A DNA stretch of 49,540 nucleotides from Methylophaga sp. 41_12_T18 (GTDB lineage Bacteria > Pseudomonadota > Gammaproteobacteria > Nitrosococcales > Methylophagaceae), in contig MAAI01000071.1 of the NCBI GenBank assembly GCA_002163115.1, positions 1 through 49,540 on the forward strand, read 5' to 3'. Of this stretch, positions 28,707-38,946 are shown in pieces (the first letter of the stretch is position 1; the number at the start of each line of letters is the position of its first letter). Under the pieces are notes generated by a model, which saw only the letters and a list, made by a program, of their open reading frames with translations, searched no databases and was not told where the DNA came from. The position numbers were made by a program, and so were the translations under genes.

Positions 28707-29702
28707 TTACCGAGACAATAACCCACGATCAGTTTCAAACTTCCAAGTACGAATGATGGTGATCATGTCGTAACCTTGTAAAACATTTTCTGGAATGGCG
28801 GCATAGGGTGCGGCGAGGCGAACGATTTTGATGGCGGCATCATCAAGCACTTTGTGACCTGACGAGCGTGATACCACTATGCCATCAGGGCCGACACTGC
28901 CATCTGGATTGATATCGACCGATAACATTAAGCTGCCATTGATGCGTTTGCGTTTGGCTTCTTGTGGGTAGTTTAAGTTACCGATGCGTTCGACTTTTTT
29001 ACGCCAACCTTCATGATAAGCAGCGGCTGCATACTCTTTGGTACGGCTCGATAAACGGCGTTTTTTCGGACGTTTACTGAGTACTTTTCTTGATTCTTCA
29101 AACTTTTTCTCAAGACGAATGATTTCATTTTTTGCCTGAAACATCAGTTCGCTGGCTGATAATCGAGGTTTAGTTTCAGGAATGATTTCAGCGACTTTTT
29201 CTACTTTTTGTTGGGCGTCTTCTACTTGCACAATTTTGCGTTCGGCTTTGGCTTGAGTAATCACTTTGGCCGGTTTTGCAGGCTTAACTTTGGGTGGCGG
29301 TGGTGTTTCAATAACTTGTGGTGTCACTTCAGCTTCGATCACCGGTGGTAACGGTGTTGGCGTCACTATTGGTGTAGGTTCAGCAATGACTTGTTGTGGT
29401 GGTGTATTTTCGGCTGCAGCCGCTTCCTTAGCTTCTGGTACGGGTGCATCAGGCGTAGGTTCAGGTGCTTTTTTATCGGTTTCTCCACCACCTTCATTAT
29501 TAGCTTGCGCTAAAAAGTCGGCTTGTTCAGGTGCTAGATCGGTTTGTTGTTTAACTAAGGTGATTTCTAGGTTGGCAATCGGTTCGTTGGTTGGCGGCGA
29601 GGTGGCACTAAAAGTCACGCCCAGCACCAGCACCAGGTGAAAGATGACCGAAAATAATAATGTAAAAATTAGCCGATCAACGGCTGTGGTGCTTCCTAAC
29701 AT
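28707..29702 (-). CDS. TonB-family energy transducer
   Basis: 331 aa. One N-terminal membrane helix (residues about 10-30), then a Pro/Ala/Glu-rich periplasmic spacer, a charged helical segment about 170-220 (RLEKKFEESRKVLSKRPKKRR), and a C-terminal TonB domain (NLNYPQEAKRKRINGSLMLS through the WKFET end). It would couple proton-motive force to outer-membrane receptors. No exbB/exbD or receptor gene lies in the window. Its start overlaps the apbE stop, and gshB-apbE-tonB appear to form one operon. Confidence 0.87.
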   Translation of the reverse strand: MLGSTTAVDRLIFTLLFSVIFHLVLVLGVTFSATSPPTNEPIANLEITLVKQQTDLAPEQADFLAQANNEGGGETDKKAPEPTPDAPVPEAKEAAAAENTPPQQVIAEPTPIVTPTPLPPVIEAEVTPQVIETPPPPKVKPAKPAKVITQAKAERKIVQVEDAQQKVEKVAEIIPETKPRLSASELMFQAKNEIIRLEKKFEESRKVLSKRPKKRRLSSRTKEYAAAAYHEGWRKKVERIGNLNYPQEAKRKRINGSLMLSVDINPDGSVGPDGIVVSRSSGHKVLDDAAIKIVRLAAPYAAIPENVLQGYDMITIIRTWKFETDRGLLSR

Positions 29703-30751
29703 TACGGTGATGTGGGCTCTTTTAGTTCACGAACAATGGCGGGTTTGCTGTTATCTAGCAAGTGGACACGTTGTTTCATCTTCGGGCTAAGTTCTATTTG
29801 GCCATCAGGTCGTGCCAGCATAACATGGTCGATCCTCATTGCAGCAGCGACTTGTGGCCAGTCATTACCGGCAACAAATAAGGCGGTGGCAGCGGCATCT
29901 GCTTCAGCTGCATTGGTATGTAGTACTGTCACTGAAGTGGCACCTTTAGCTGGATAAGCTGTGCGTGGATCTAAGATATGTGGGTAACGAGTACCTTCAT
30001 ATTCAAAGAAACGTTCGTAGTCACCCGAGGTAAAGACGCTTTCATCGCCTCTTAATGCGATTGAGGCCAGCATGCCTGTAGTGCGTGGGTGGCGAATGCC
30101 TATCACCCATGGACGCTTGCCATGAGAGCCGATGGCACGTAAGTCACCACCAATATTAACAATGGCGTGTTCAATACCTTGTTGTTGTAGTGCAGCAATA
30201 GCGGTGTCGACAGCATAACCTTTAGCAAAACCACCAAAGCCGAGTTTGACCTGTGGATTGTTACTACTAAGCTGACCATCAGTGATTTTAATATCATTCA
30301 TGGTGGGTGCTGCAGCTAACCACTGCTCAAGCATATCTTTACTCGGTGGTGGACGAGACTCAAACCAGGCATCACCGTGATAACCCCATAGTTCAAACAG
30401 TTTGCCTGCGGCAGGGTTAAATAGGTGCTGGCTGTTTTCTGCAAGTTGTGTGGCTTGCAAAATAACCGTTTCGACATCGGGTGTGATGGTGATGGTTTCG
30501 CCATTTTCGATGGCGGTGTTGATATCGGTTAATACGCTAGGTTGCCATGCATGCCAGGTATCGTTGGTATGGTTAAACGCTGTTTCTAGGGTTTCAACGG
30601 TATTGCCAGCAGTCGCTTCATCAACACCAAACAAGCTGACATCGATTTCAGTACCAAAGGCATAAAACTTGGCTTGGCGAGCACGGTCATCATCACTACA
30701 ACCGGCAAGGGTGATAACTAAGGATAGTAAAACAAGGCGTAATAAAATCAT
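29702..30751 (-). CDS. apbE: FAD:protein FMN transferase lipoprotein
   Basis: Attaches FMN covalently to Thr residues of target flavoproteins such as Nqr and Rnf subunits. The N-terminus has a lipobox ending LAGC, so it is a periplasm-facing lipoprotein. ApbE signatures are NIGGDLRAIG, HILDPRTAYPAKG and the late EADAAATALFVAG stretch. Length is 349 aa. It overlaps gshB by four bases and tonB by one. Target flavoproteins are not in the window. Confidence 0.92.
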   Translation of the reverse strand: MILLRLVLLSLVITLAGCSDDDRARQAKFYAFGTEIDVSLFGVDEATAGNTVETLETAFNHTNDTWHAWQPSVLTDINTAIENGETITITPDVETVILQATQLAENSQHLFNPAAGKLFELWGYHGDAWFESRPPPSKDMLEQWLAAAPTMNDIKITDGQLSSNNPQVKLGFGGFAKGYAVDTAIAALQQQGIEHAIVNIGGDLRAIGSHGKRPWVIGIRHPRTTGMLASIALRGDESVFTSGDYERFFEYEGTRYPHILDPRTAYPAKGATSVTVLHTNAAEADAAATALFVAGNDWPQVAAAMRIDHVMLARPDGQIELSPKMKQRVHLLDNSKPAIVRELKEPTSP

Positions 30752-31695
30752 GATAAATGGTGTTCGATGCTGTTCATTAAGTCGGCAGCAATATTAAGGT
30801 TAAATTGAGTATCGAGTTCACGGATGCAAGTGGGGCTTGTGACATTGATTTCGGTTAGATAATTCCCAATCACGTCCAAACCAACAAATAACAAACCTTT
30901 TTCGCGTAATGTTGGTCCCACTTGTTCACAGATCCAACGATCATGTTCGGTGAGCGGACGACCTTCGGCACGACCACCGGCAGCTAAGTTGCCGCGTGTT
31001 TCACCTTTAGCTGGAATACGCGCTAAGGCATAAGGCACTGGTTCGCCATCAATCATTAAAATGCGTTTGTCGCCATCAACGATTTCTGGAATGAACTTTT
31101 GCGCCATGATCGATTTATGACCATGTTCGGTTAAGGTTTCAATGATCACGCTGGTATTGGGATCATCGGCCTTAACACGAAAAATCGACGCACCACCCAT
31201 GCCATCTAATGGTTTGAGAATGATGTCGCCATGTTCAGCTTGGAATTGACGAAGCAAATGCGCTTGGCGGGTGACTAAGGTATCTGGACAACATTGTGGG
31301 AACCAAGCGGTATACAGTTTCTCATTGGCATCACGCAGGCTTTGCGGATGGTTAACGATTAATACACCGGCAGCCTGTGCTTGTTCTAATAGGTAGGTAC
31401 TGTAGATATATTCCATATCAAACGGCGGATCTTTACGCATTAAGATCGCATCAAGCTCAGCGAGTGGCTGGGTTTGTGTTTCGCCCAAGTTGTACCAATT
31501 GTCAGCATTTTCTTTGACTGTTAGTGGTTTCATTTCAGCTGAAACCTGACCTTGGTGTAGGAATAAGTCGTGTTGTTCCATATAAAACAACGACCAACCT
31601 TTGGCCTGCGCTGCTAATAACATGGCAAAACTACTGTCTTTTTTGATGTTGATCGCTGAAATAGGATCCATCACGATGCCGATTTTACGACTCAT
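30748..31695 (-). CDS. gshB: Glutathione synthetase
   Basis: ATP-grasp ligase joining gamma-glutamylcysteine and glycine. Starts MSRKIGIVMDPISAINIKKD, as in E. coli GshB, and has MRKDPPFDMEYIYSTYLLE, KPLDGMGGASIF and the late GLDVIGNYLTEINVTSPT metal/ATP site. Length 315 aa. First gene of the gshB-apbE-tonB-like operon. In methylotrophs glutathione may also serve formaldehyde detoxification, although no link is visible here. Confidence 0.96.
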   Translation of the reverse strand: MSRKIGIVMDPISAINIKKDSSFAMLLAAQAKGWSLFYMEQHDLFLHQGQVSAEMKPLTVKENADNWYNLGETQTQPLAELDAILMRKDPPFDMEYIYSTYLLEQAQAAGVLIVNHPQSLRDANEKLYTAWFPQCCPDTLVTRQAHLLRQFQAEHGDIILKPLDGMGGASIFRVKADDPNTSVIIETLTEHGHKSIMAQKFIPEIVDGDKRILMIDGEPVPYALARIPAKGETRGNLAAGGRAEGRPLTEHDRWICEQVGPTLREKGLLFVGLDVIGNYLTEINVTSPTCIRELDTQFNLNIAADLMNSIEHHLS

Positions 31696-31867
31696 GCTGT
31701 TGTCTCGTTTCGGTAAGAATAGGACGAATTTTACCTGAATTTAGATCTTCTACGTCAGCTTTGCCATTTTTTGGCCACATTTGATCACCAACTTTCCTTT
31801 TTTCATCGCCTGACTCGCCCAAGTTAATTGTTGTAATGACCCTAATATTTATAAAAAGGATAGGGTT

Positions 31868-33967
31868 ATGACTACAAAAACATCACATCATTTATTGCAC
31901 AGTTTGCTGACATGTTTTATCTATAGCGGTTTTGTCGGTTTGCTATTAAGCATTAGCTTAGCGGCAGTGATTTTATCGACATCAGCATTACAGGCTGCTG
32001 AGCAAGATGATTTAACTCTTAACCGAATTAACCAGTTGTCAGCGCTAGGATCTTCTCAGTTAGTGTTTCGTCAGAAAGATGGTGACTACGTCATTAGCTC
32101 ACAAGTGGCAACCGATGTTGATATTGAAGTGAGTGGCTTGTTGGCTAGAGTCAAAGTCAGCCAAACCTTTATTAATGATAGTGATCAATGGCAAGAAGGC
32201 ATTTATGTATTTCCGTTGCCGGAAACTGCGGCGGTGGATCATTTAGCCATGAAAATTGGTGAGCGGTTTATTGATGGTGAGATTCAAGAAAAGAAACAAG
32301 CCCAAAAGACCTATCAGCAAGCTAAAATGGCGGGTAAACGAGCGAGCTTGTTAGAGCAACAACGTCCTAATATGTTTACCAGCAGTGTGGCAAATATTGC
32401 ACCGCATGATGAGATCACCATTGTGATTGAATATCAGCAAACGTTGCAACACGAGAATGGTGAGTTTAGTTTGAGATATCCGATGGTGGTAGCACCACGC
32501 TATATTCCTGGCAAGCCGATTATGATGGATAACGAAACCGTCAGTTTTTCTGGAACAGGTTGGGCAAGCAATACTGAGCAAGTGATTGATGCTTCATTTA
32601 TTACACCGCCGGTGACGACTCAAGAAATTAATCCAATCACCATGACAATTAAGCTAGCGGCAGGCTTTCCTATTGCCACGGTGAACAGTTCTTATCATCA
32701 AGTTGATCAGCAACCTTTGTCGGATGACATTATTCAGATTAGTTTGGCTAATCCTGAAATAACGAATCGTGATTTTGAATTGGTGTGGCAGGCACAGGCA
32801 TCAACTTCACCGCGTGCTGCTTTATTTAAACAACATTTTAATGGCGATGAATATGCCTTATTAATGCTGACACCGCCGAGTCAACAAAGTAATGAGATTG
32901 CGGCAAGAGAATTGGTATTTGTTATTGATACTTCTGGCTCAATGGATGGCACGTCAATAAAGCAGGCAAAACAAGCTTTATTGTATGGTTTACAACAATT
33001 ACGGCCTCAGGATAGCTTTAATATCATTCGCTTTAGTCATGATGTTGAGCAACTATTTCCGACTGCAATGGCCGCAGATAGTGAGCAGCTATCGATTGCA
33101 AAAAGGTTTGTAGCAAGCTTAGATGCCGGTGGTGGTACTGAAATGTTGCCGGCATTGGCTTTAGCACTGAAAAATCAGCAAGACTCGTCTCGTTTACGCC
33201 AAGTGGTATTTTTAACCGATGGCAGTGTGGGCAATGAAGATGCCTTGTTCAGTGAAATCAAACAAAACTTAGGCAATAGTCGTTTATTTACGGTTGGTAT
33301 CGGTTCTGCGCCTAATAGTCATTTTATGAATCGTGCAGCACGTTTTGGTCGTGGCACGCATAGTTATATTGGTGATTTGGCAGAAGTGACTGACAAAATG
33401 CAGGCCTTGTTTAATAAGTTATCGCATCCTGTTATCACTGATATAAAGGTGGAAACTGCGGGTAAAGAGCAGCTAGAAGTATGGCCACAAGTGATTCCTG
33501 ACTTATATCAAGATCAGCCGTTGCTGGTTGTATTACGAGCAAGTGAGTCCTTACCAGCTGAAATTACGATCAAAGGTGAAACGGCAACAACGCAATGGCA
33601 ACAAACAGTGGCCTTGACTAATGGTGCGCCATCATCAGCTGTTGCAACATTATGGGCTCGCCAGAAGATAGATGGTTTGATGGATAATTATCGAACTCAA
33701 GGTCATCCGCAGCAGATTAAACAACAGATTACGCACTTGGCTTTGCAGCACCATTTGGTGAGTAAATTTACTTCATTGGTTGCAGTCGATAAAACTCCAG
33801 TTAGACCACAGCAAGAGTCATTACAAAGCAAGGCGATTGCTACAAATAAACCGGCGGGTTGGGCGATGAAAACTCTGCCACAAACTGCAACGCCAGCAAT
33901 GATGAATATGCTGTTTGGTCTATTGATGTTGGTACTGGGTCTAATTTCACGCCGGAGACTAGGATGA
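31868..33967 (+). CDS. Sortase target protein with VIT and vWA domains
   Basis: 699 aa. Export signal in the first 45 residues; VIT domain about 60-190; vWA domain about 345-520 with the metal-binding DTSGS motif at Asp354-Ser358. The C-terminus has LPQTA (670-674), a hydrophobic helix and a final RRRLG, the LPxT-type sorting layout. This matches the marine proteobacterial sortase-target family that travels with class GN sortase. Expected to be exported and processed by the next gene product. Biological role unknown. An AGGATAGGG ribosome site precedes the ATG; the stop overlaps the sortase start. Confidence 0.9.
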   Translation: MTTKTSHHLLHSLLTCFIYSGFVGLLLSISLAAVILSTSALQAAEQDDLTLNRINQLSALGSSQLVFRQKDGDYVISSQVATDVDIEVSGLLARVKVSQTFINDSDQWQEGIYVFPLPETAAVDHLAMKIGERFIDGEIQEKKQAQKTYQQAKMAGKRASLLEQQRPNMFTSSVANIAPHDEITIVIEYQQTLQHENGEFSLRYPMVVAPRYIPGKPIMMDNETVSFSGTGWASNTEQVIDASFITPPVTTQEINPITMTIKLAAGFPIATVNSSYHQVDQQPLSDDIIQISLANPEITNRDFELVWQAQASTSPRAALFKQHFNGDEYALLMLTPPSQQSNEIAARELVFVIDTSGSMDGTSIKQAKQALLYGLQQLRPQDSFNIIRFSHDVEQLFPTAMAADSEQLSIAKRFVASLDAGGGTEMLPALALALKNQQDSSRLRQVVFLTDGSVGNEDALFSEIKQNLGNSRLFTVGIGSAPNSHFMNRAARFGRGTHSYIGDLAEVTDKMQALFNKLSHPVITDIKVETAGKEQLEVWPQVIPDLYQDQPLLVVLRASESLPAEITIKGETATTQWQQTVALTNGAPSSAVATLWARQKIDGLMDNYRTQGHPQQIKQQITHLALQHHLVSKFTSLVAVDKTPVRPQQESLQSKAIATNKPAGWAMKTLPQTATPAMMNMLFGLLMLVLGLISRRRLG

Positions 33968-34551
33968 AGCTATTGCGAACAAAATATGTTTCGCCTTTAT
34001 TGTTGTTGCTGGCGGCGTGGCAATTCGGTCAAGGCAGTTATATTCATGTTAAAGCCCAGTTAGCCCAATATTTAATTGCGTCAGCTTGGCAGCAAACAGA
34101 GTTGGAACATGACCAAGTAAAGCCGTGGGCGTGGGCAGATATGTGGCCAGTGGCAAAGTTGACTGTGCCGGAACATGATATTGAGCAATATGTCTTAGCT
34201 GGCACTAGTGGTGAATCATTGGCTTTTGGTCCTGGTTATGTTTTTGCTTCATCACCACCGCTAACTAGAGGGACGACGGTGATTGCTGCGCATCGAGATA
34301 CCCATTTCTCCTTTTTACAGTATCTGCAACGAGGCGAAAAAATCACCGTGACAACAGCTAATGGTAAGCATCGAGATTACATTGTTACGGCGATGAATGT
34401 GGTCGATAAAAGTGATGTAACGTGGCTAGATATAGACGTTGATGACTATCAGTTGAGCTTGGTGACCTGTTATCCATTTAATGCAATTCAAGTGGGTGGT
34501 GATTTGCGATATGTCGTTCAAGCTCGAGCGGTTGAAAATATTTCGATCTGA
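33964..34551 (+). CDS. Class GN (Gram-negative) sortase
   Basis: Transpeptidase of 195 aa. The ATG at 33964 is chosen over an upstream in-frame ATG (33859) because it gives an N-terminal membrane anchor (PLLLLLAAW) and couples to the preceding stop (ATGA). Catalytic residues are visible: His110 in IAAHRDTHFSFL, Cys169 in LSLVTC and Arg182 in GGDLRY. It sits inner-membrane anchored and should cleave the LPQTA signal of the preceding vWA protein. The acceptor molecule in Gram-negatives is not known. Confidence 0.92.
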   Translation: MKLLRTKYVSPLLLLLAAWQFGQGSYIHVKAQLAQYLIASAWQQTELEHDQVKPWAWADMWPVAKLTVPEHDIEQYVLAGTSGESLAFGPGYVFASSPPLTRGTTVIAAHRDTHFSFLQYLQRGEKITVTTANGKHRDYIVTAMNVVDKSDVTWLDIDVDDYQLSLVTCYPFNAIQVGGDLRYVVQARAVENISI

Positions 34552-34565
34552 TTATCATCGTTCGC

Positions 34566-34614
34566 TCTACAACTAGCTTCGATATTCGCTATAATCAAGA
34601 AGTTTTGATTATAG
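34566..34614 (+). promoter_or_regulatory. Promoter and overlapping inverted repeat of glyQS
   Basis: TCTACA (34566-34571), an 18-base spacer and TATAAT (34590-34595) form a good promoter. A perfect 10-bp inverted repeat, CTATAATCAA and its complement (34589-34614, six-base loop), overlaps the -10 hexamer and the predicted start point. It may act as an operator or as a hairpin at the very 5' end of the message. Confidence 0.55.
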
Positions 34615-34631
34615 ATTGTGACTTTTAGAAA

Positions 34632-35567
34632 ATGACGACAACAGCGGTCCCGGTGGCAGAAACACCAAAAACATTTCAGGAACTTATCCTCCGTCTACAA
34701 CAATATTGGGCTGAACAAGGCTGTGTATTGTTACAACCGTTAGATATGGAGGTCGGCGCGGGCACATTTCACCCAGCGACTTTCTTGCGTGCTATCGGTC
34801 CTGAGCCTTGGAGTGCTGCCTATGTTCAGCCTTCACGTCGTCCAACAGATGGCCGTTATGGTGAAAACCCGAACCGCTTACAGCATTATTACCAATTTCA
34901 AGTGGTATTAAAGCCGTCACCAATCAACATTCAAGAATTGTATTTAGATTCATTAAAAATGTTGGGTTTGGATACATCTGTTCATGATATCCGTTTTGTA
35001 GAAGACAACTGGGAGTCACCAACATTAGGTGCTTGGGGCTTAGGTTGGGAAATCTGGTTGAATGGTATGGAGGTCACACAGTTTACCTACTTCCAGCAAG
35101 TAGGCGGACTAGAATGCCGGCCTGTTACCGGTGAGATTACTTATGGTTTAGAACGTATTGCGATGTACTTACAAGGCGTAAGTAGTGTTTACGACCTTGT
35201 TTGGTCTGATGGCCCGATGGGTAAAGTAACTTATGGCGATGTGTTCCATCAAAATGAAGTTGAAATGTCGACTTATAACTTTGAGCATGCTGATGTAGAA
35301 AGTTTATTTGCAACATTTGATACCTGTGAACGTGAAAGTCAGCGCATGATCGAAGAAGACTTACCGTTACCAGCTTACGAATTAGTACTTAAAGCGTCTC
35401 ATACCTTTAACATGCTGGATGCACGCAAAGCGATTTCGGTAACCGAGCGTCAACGTTATATTTTACGCGTTCGTACCCTCGCCCGTGCAGTGGCACAAGC
35501 TTATTACAATCGTCGTGAATCACTAGGCTTTCCGATGTTAAAAGATAACTCGGAGGCTCAATCATGA
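34632..35567 (+). CDS. glyQ: Glycyl-tRNA synthetase alpha subunit
   Basis: Catalytic subunit of the bacterial alpha2beta2 GlyRS. The typical start [18 protein letters not shown] is preceded by a slightly longer N-terminus ([13 protein letters not shown]). Class II motifs follow ([18 protein letters not shown] and the late [11 protein letters not shown]). Length 311 aa. The ribosome site is weak. Overlaps glyS by four bases. Confidence 0.97.
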   Translation: MTTTAVPVAETPKTFQELILRLQQYWAEQGCVLLQPLDMEVGAGTFHPATFLRAIGPEPWSAAYVQPSRRPTDGRYGENPNRLQHYYQFQVVLKPSPINIQELYLDSLKMLGLDTSVHDIRFVEDNWESPTLGAWGLGWEIWLNGMEVTQFTYFQQVGGLECRPVTGEITYGLERIAMYLQGVSSVYDLVWSDGPMGKVTYGDVFHQNEVEMSTYNFEHADVESLFATFDTCERESQRMIEEDLPLPAYELVLKASHTFNMLDARKAISVTERQRYILRVRTLARAVAQAYYNRRESLGFPMLKDNSEAQS

Positions 35568-37642
35568 GTGATGTTAAAGACTTATTACTTGAATTGGGTA
35601 CCGAAGAGTTACCACCCAAAGCACTGAAAAAGTTAATGAAAGCGTTTGAAGCTGGCATAGCGCAAGGTTTAAAAAAGGCTGAATTAAGTTTTAGTGCGAT
35701 TAAAGCCTATGCTGCACCAAGACGATTAGCTGTTGTGGTCAGTGACGTGCAAGTACGCCAACAAGATCGCATGGTTGAACGTCGTGGTCCGGCAATTAAG
35801 TCAGCTTTTGATGATGACGGTAATCCAACCCGTGCTTTGCAAGGTTTTGCGAAGTCATGTGGCGTCAGTGTAGATGACCTTGAAAAAATGGAAACGGCTA
35901 AAGGTGCTTGGTTAGTTTATAAGCAGCAACAAACCGGTGCTGAAACGGTAGATTTGATTGCTGATATCTTGCAAAAATCGCTAGCTGATTTGCCTATTCC
36001 TAAGCGTATGCGTTGGGGAACTTTGCCGGGTGAGTTTGTTCGTCCAGTACATTGGTTGGTAGCGTTATTTGGTGATGACGTTGTGCCTGTTGAGTTATTG
36101 GGTGTGACATCGGGCCGTGATAGTTTTGGTCACCGCTTCCATCATCCTGAAGCAATTAGAATTCAGTCAGCACAAAGTTATGCGTCACAACTAGAAACTG
36201 CAGGCCATGTCTTAGTTGATATTAATGCACGTCGTGATTCGATTCATGGTCAAGTATTAGAGTTGGCGGTTAAGTTAGGCGGCGAAGCAGTTATTAATGA
36301 AGAGTTATTAGATGAAGTGACTGGGCTGGTGGAATGGCCAGTAGCATTATCTGGTTCTTATGATGAAAGCTTTTTAGAGTTGCCGGCAGAAGCGTTGATT
36401 TCTTCTATGGAAGAACATCAAAAGTACTTTGCAGTACGTGATAAAACAGGTGATTTACTGCCTTACTTTATTACTATCTGTAATATTGAAAGTAAGGACC
36501 CCGCACAAGTCATTGCGGGTAATGAACGTGTTATTTTGCCCCGCTTGAGTGACTCTGCTTTCTTCTGGAAAACAGACCGTAAGCAACCATTAGCAGAACG
36601 CCAAGACAAACTAAAAACAATCGTCTTCCAACATAAATTGGGTTCGGTGTTTGATAAGTCGGCACGTGTTGCTCAATTAGCGGCCTTTATTGCACCTCAA
36701 ATTGGCGGTGATGCAGATTTAGCTGAACGTGCAGCATTATTAGCTAAATGTGACTTAGTGACTGAGATGGTCGGTGAGTTTCCTGACTTACAAGGCATCA
36801 TGGGCCGTTATTACGCTCGCCTTGATGGTGAGCATGATGAGGTTGCAGAAGCCTTAGACGAACAATATATGCCCCGTTTTGCTGGTGATAAATTACCACA
36901 AACAAAAAGCGGTCAAGCGGTTAGCTTGGCTGAAAAGCTCGATACTCTAGTTGGCCTATTTGGTATTGGTCAGCCGCCGACCGGTGTTAAGGACCCGTTT
37001 GCCTTACGACGTGCCGCCTTAGGTGTATTACGTATTGTGGTAGAAAATGATCTGAACTTAGATTTGGTTGAATTGTTAAGCCAAGCGAGCAAGGCTCTTA
37101 CAGATGTTTTGACGGAACAAGATACTGTCGACCAAGTGATGCGTTATTTCTATGACCGTTTACGCGGTTATACAGCGGATCAAGGTTTCAAGGCCGATGT
37201 GTTTGAAGCAGTATTGGCTGTTAAACCAACTACACCAACTGACTTTATTAAGCGTCTGCAAGCGGTATCTGCATTTAGAGAGTTAGAGCAAGCAGAAGCC
37301 TTGGCGGCAGGTAATAAGCGTATTGGTAATATTTTGCGTAAGAATAATGCTGAAGGTGATGCTGGCACTATTGATGATAGTTTGTTGCAAGAAGAGGCTG
37401 AAAAAGCTCTGGCGGCTAAGTTAGCCGAAATTAGCATTACGGTGCAGCCGTTAATTGCTAAGGCTGATTACAGTGCCGTATTGACCCAATTAGCTTCTAT
37501 GCGTGACACGGTTGATGGTTTCTTTGATCAAGTCATGGTCATGGCTGATGATGAAGCGGTTAGGCAGAACCGTTTAGCGTTGCTGAATCAGACTCGCGCA
37601 TTGTTCCTAGGTGTCGCTGATATTTCTAGCTTGCAGTCATAA
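35564..37642 (+). CDS. glyS: Glycyl-tRNA synthetase beta subunit
   Basis: tRNA-binding subunit of 692 aa, starting [20 protein letters not shown]. It contains [13 protein letters not shown] and [18 protein letters not shown], conserved in GlyS, and a C-terminal DALR-type anticodon domain. ATGA overlap with glyQ, so translation is coupled for equal output. Followed after 17 bases by gmhB. Confidence 0.97.
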   Translation: MSDVKDLLLELGTEELPPKALKKLMKAFEAGIAQGLKKAELSFSAIKAYAAPRRLAVVVSDVQVRQQDRMVERRGPAIKSAFDDDGNPTRALQGFAKSCGVSVDDLEKMETAKGAWLVYKQQQTGAETVDLIADILQKSLADLPIPKRMRWGTLPGEFVRPVHWLVALFGDDVVPVELLGVTSGRDSFGHRFHHPEAIRIQSAQSYASQLETAGHVLVDINARRDSIHGQVLELAVKLGGEAVINEELLDEVTGLVEWPVALSGSYDESFLELPAEALISSMEEHQKYFAVRDKTGDLLPYFITICNIESKDPAQVIAGNERVILPRLSDSAFFWKTDRKQPLAERQDKLKTIVFQHKLGSVFDKSARVAQLAAFIAPQIGGDADLAERAALLAKCDLVTEMVGEFPDLQGIMGRYYARLDGEHDEVAEALDEQYMPRFAGDKLPQTKSGQAVSLAEKLDTLVGLFGIGQPPTGVKDPFALRRAALGVLRIVVENDLNLDLVELLSQASKALTDVLTEQDTVDQVMRYFYDRLRGYTADQGFKADVFEAVLAVKPTTPTDFIKRLQAVSAFRELEQAEALAAGNKRIGNILRKNNAEGDAGTIDDSLLQEEAEKALAAKLAEISITVQPLIAKADYSAVLTQLASMRDTVDGFFDQVMVMADDEAVRQNRLALLNQTRALFLGVADISSLQS

Positions 37643-37659
37643 CGAACGGAGCATTTAAG

Positions 37660-38199
37660 ATGTCGCTGATAATTCTGGATCGAGATGGTGTCATCAATCA
37701 GGATTCGGATGACTTTATTAAGTCTCCTACTGAGTGGGAACCTATTGAAGGCAGTTTAGAAGCGATTGCTCGGCTCAATTATGCTGGCTACCGGGTTGTT
37801 GTTATCACTAACCAATCCGGTATCGCTCGTGGTTTATTTGATGTGGCAACATTGAATCGCATTCACAGTAAAATGCGCCGTATGTTGGCGCAAGTGGGCG
37901 GCAAGGTAGAGGCTATCTTGTTTTGTCCTCATGGACCCAACGATGATTGTGCCTGTCGTAAACCTAAGGATGGTTTATTTACTGAGCTTGCTCAACGGTT
38001 ACGTATTAATCTAGATGATGTAGTGGCGGTGGGTGATTCATTGCGTGATATTCAGGCTGCTCAATCAGCAGGAGCCCAACCTATTTTAGTGCGTACTGGT
38101 AAAGGTGAACGTACCTTACAACAAGATATTGCAGAAGACATTGCCGTTTATGATGATCTTGCTGCAGTGGTAAGTGCCTTATTGGAGCCAACGCCTTAA
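37660..38199 (+). CDS. gmhB: D-glycero-D-manno-heptose 1,7-bisphosphate 7-phosphatase
   Basis: HAD-superfamily phosphatase of ADP-heptose synthesis for LPS core. The motif LDRDGVIN carries both catalytic Asp residues; TNQSG follows. A zinc-binding Cys set, CPHGPNDDCACRKPK, is characteristic of GmhB. VAVGDSLRDIQAA is the C-terminal HAD motif. Length is 179 aa. It shares a base with the next start (TAATG). Confidence 0.95.
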   Translation: MSLIILDRDGVINQDSDDFIKSPTEWEPIEGSLEAIARLNYAGYRVVVITNQSGIARGLFDVATLNRIHSKMRRMLAQVGGKVEAILFCPHGPNDDCACRKPKDGLFTELAQRLRINLDDVVAVGDSLRDIQAAQSAGAQPILVRTGKGERTLQQDIAEDIAVYDDLAAVVSALLEPTP

Positions 38200-38945
38200 T
38201 GCTATTTATTCGTTCGTTGATTTTTGCTGGTTTTCAGATTGTTACTGCAGTTCTATTTTCGATATTAGCGGTTATCTTATGGCCTCTGCCATTCAATAGT
38301 CGTTATAAGGTGGTGAGTCAGTGGGCGGTGTTAAACCTGTGGCTATTAAAGATCATCTGCAATATCCGCTATGAGGTGACAGGCCAAGCTAATATTCCCG
38401 ATTATCCCTGTGTCATCTTATGTAAGCATCAATCAGCATGGGAAACTTTAGCCCTACAGGCGATATTTCCGGCCCAAGCTTGGGTATTAAAGCGAGAATT
38501 ATTATGGATTCCTTTTTTTGGTTGGGGTTTGGCATCTCTTAATCCGATTGCCATTGATCGAGGCGCGGGCCGTAAAGCGCTGCAACAGATTATTGACCAA
38601 GGTAAACAGCGACTCTCATCGGGCACTTGGGTGGCCGTATTTCCTGAAGGCACCCGTATTACGAGTGGTTTTATGGGTAAATTTGGTATAGGAGGCTCAC
38701 GGTTAGCTGTTGATGCTGCCGTTCCTGTCATCCCAGTAGCACATAATGCCGGCAAGGCATGGCCTCGCCATGGTTTCATTAAACAGCCGGGTGTGATTAA
38801 ATTAACTATTGGCGATATGATATCGACTGAAGGTAAAACTGCATCAGAACTGAACCAAGTGGTTTTTGATTGGATGGAAGCTGAGATGACCGTGTTAGAA
38901 GGGGCTAAACCTTCAATGCAGTCGCGAAAAAAAGGGGACCACTAG
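38199..38945 (+). CDS. plsC: 1-acyl-sn-glycerol-3-phosphate acyltransferase
   Basis: Makes phosphatidic acid from lysophosphatidate. One or two N-terminal membrane helices, then acyltransferase motifs CKHQSAWETL (HxxxxD-type with His-Gln-Ser, the final position Glu), RGAGRKAL and FPEGTRITSG. The first motif reads HQSAWE, in which Glu replaces the usual Asp, a variant seen in proteobacterial relatives. Length is 248 aa. The glyQS-gmhB-plsC order is common in gammaproteobacteria. Confidence 0.9.
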   Translation: MLFIRSLIFAGFQIVTAVLFSILAVILWPLPFNSRYKVVSQWAVLNLWLLKIICNIRYEVTGQANIPDYPCVILCKHQSAWETLALQAIFPAQAWVLKRELLWIPFFGWGLASLNPIAIDRGAGRKALQQIIDQGKQRLSSGTWVAVFPEGTRITSGFMGKFGIGGSRLAVDAAVPVIPVAHNAGKAWPRHGFIKQPGVIKLTIGDMISTEGKTASELNQVVFDWMEAEMTVLEGAKPSMQSRKKGDH

Positions 38946-38946
38946 C

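Noticed and set aside
29266..29640. 124-aa Gly/Ser-rich ORF antisense to the tonB-like gene
   Set aside because: It is the mirror frame of a Pro/Ala-rich spacer; composition explains it and no ribosome site supports it.
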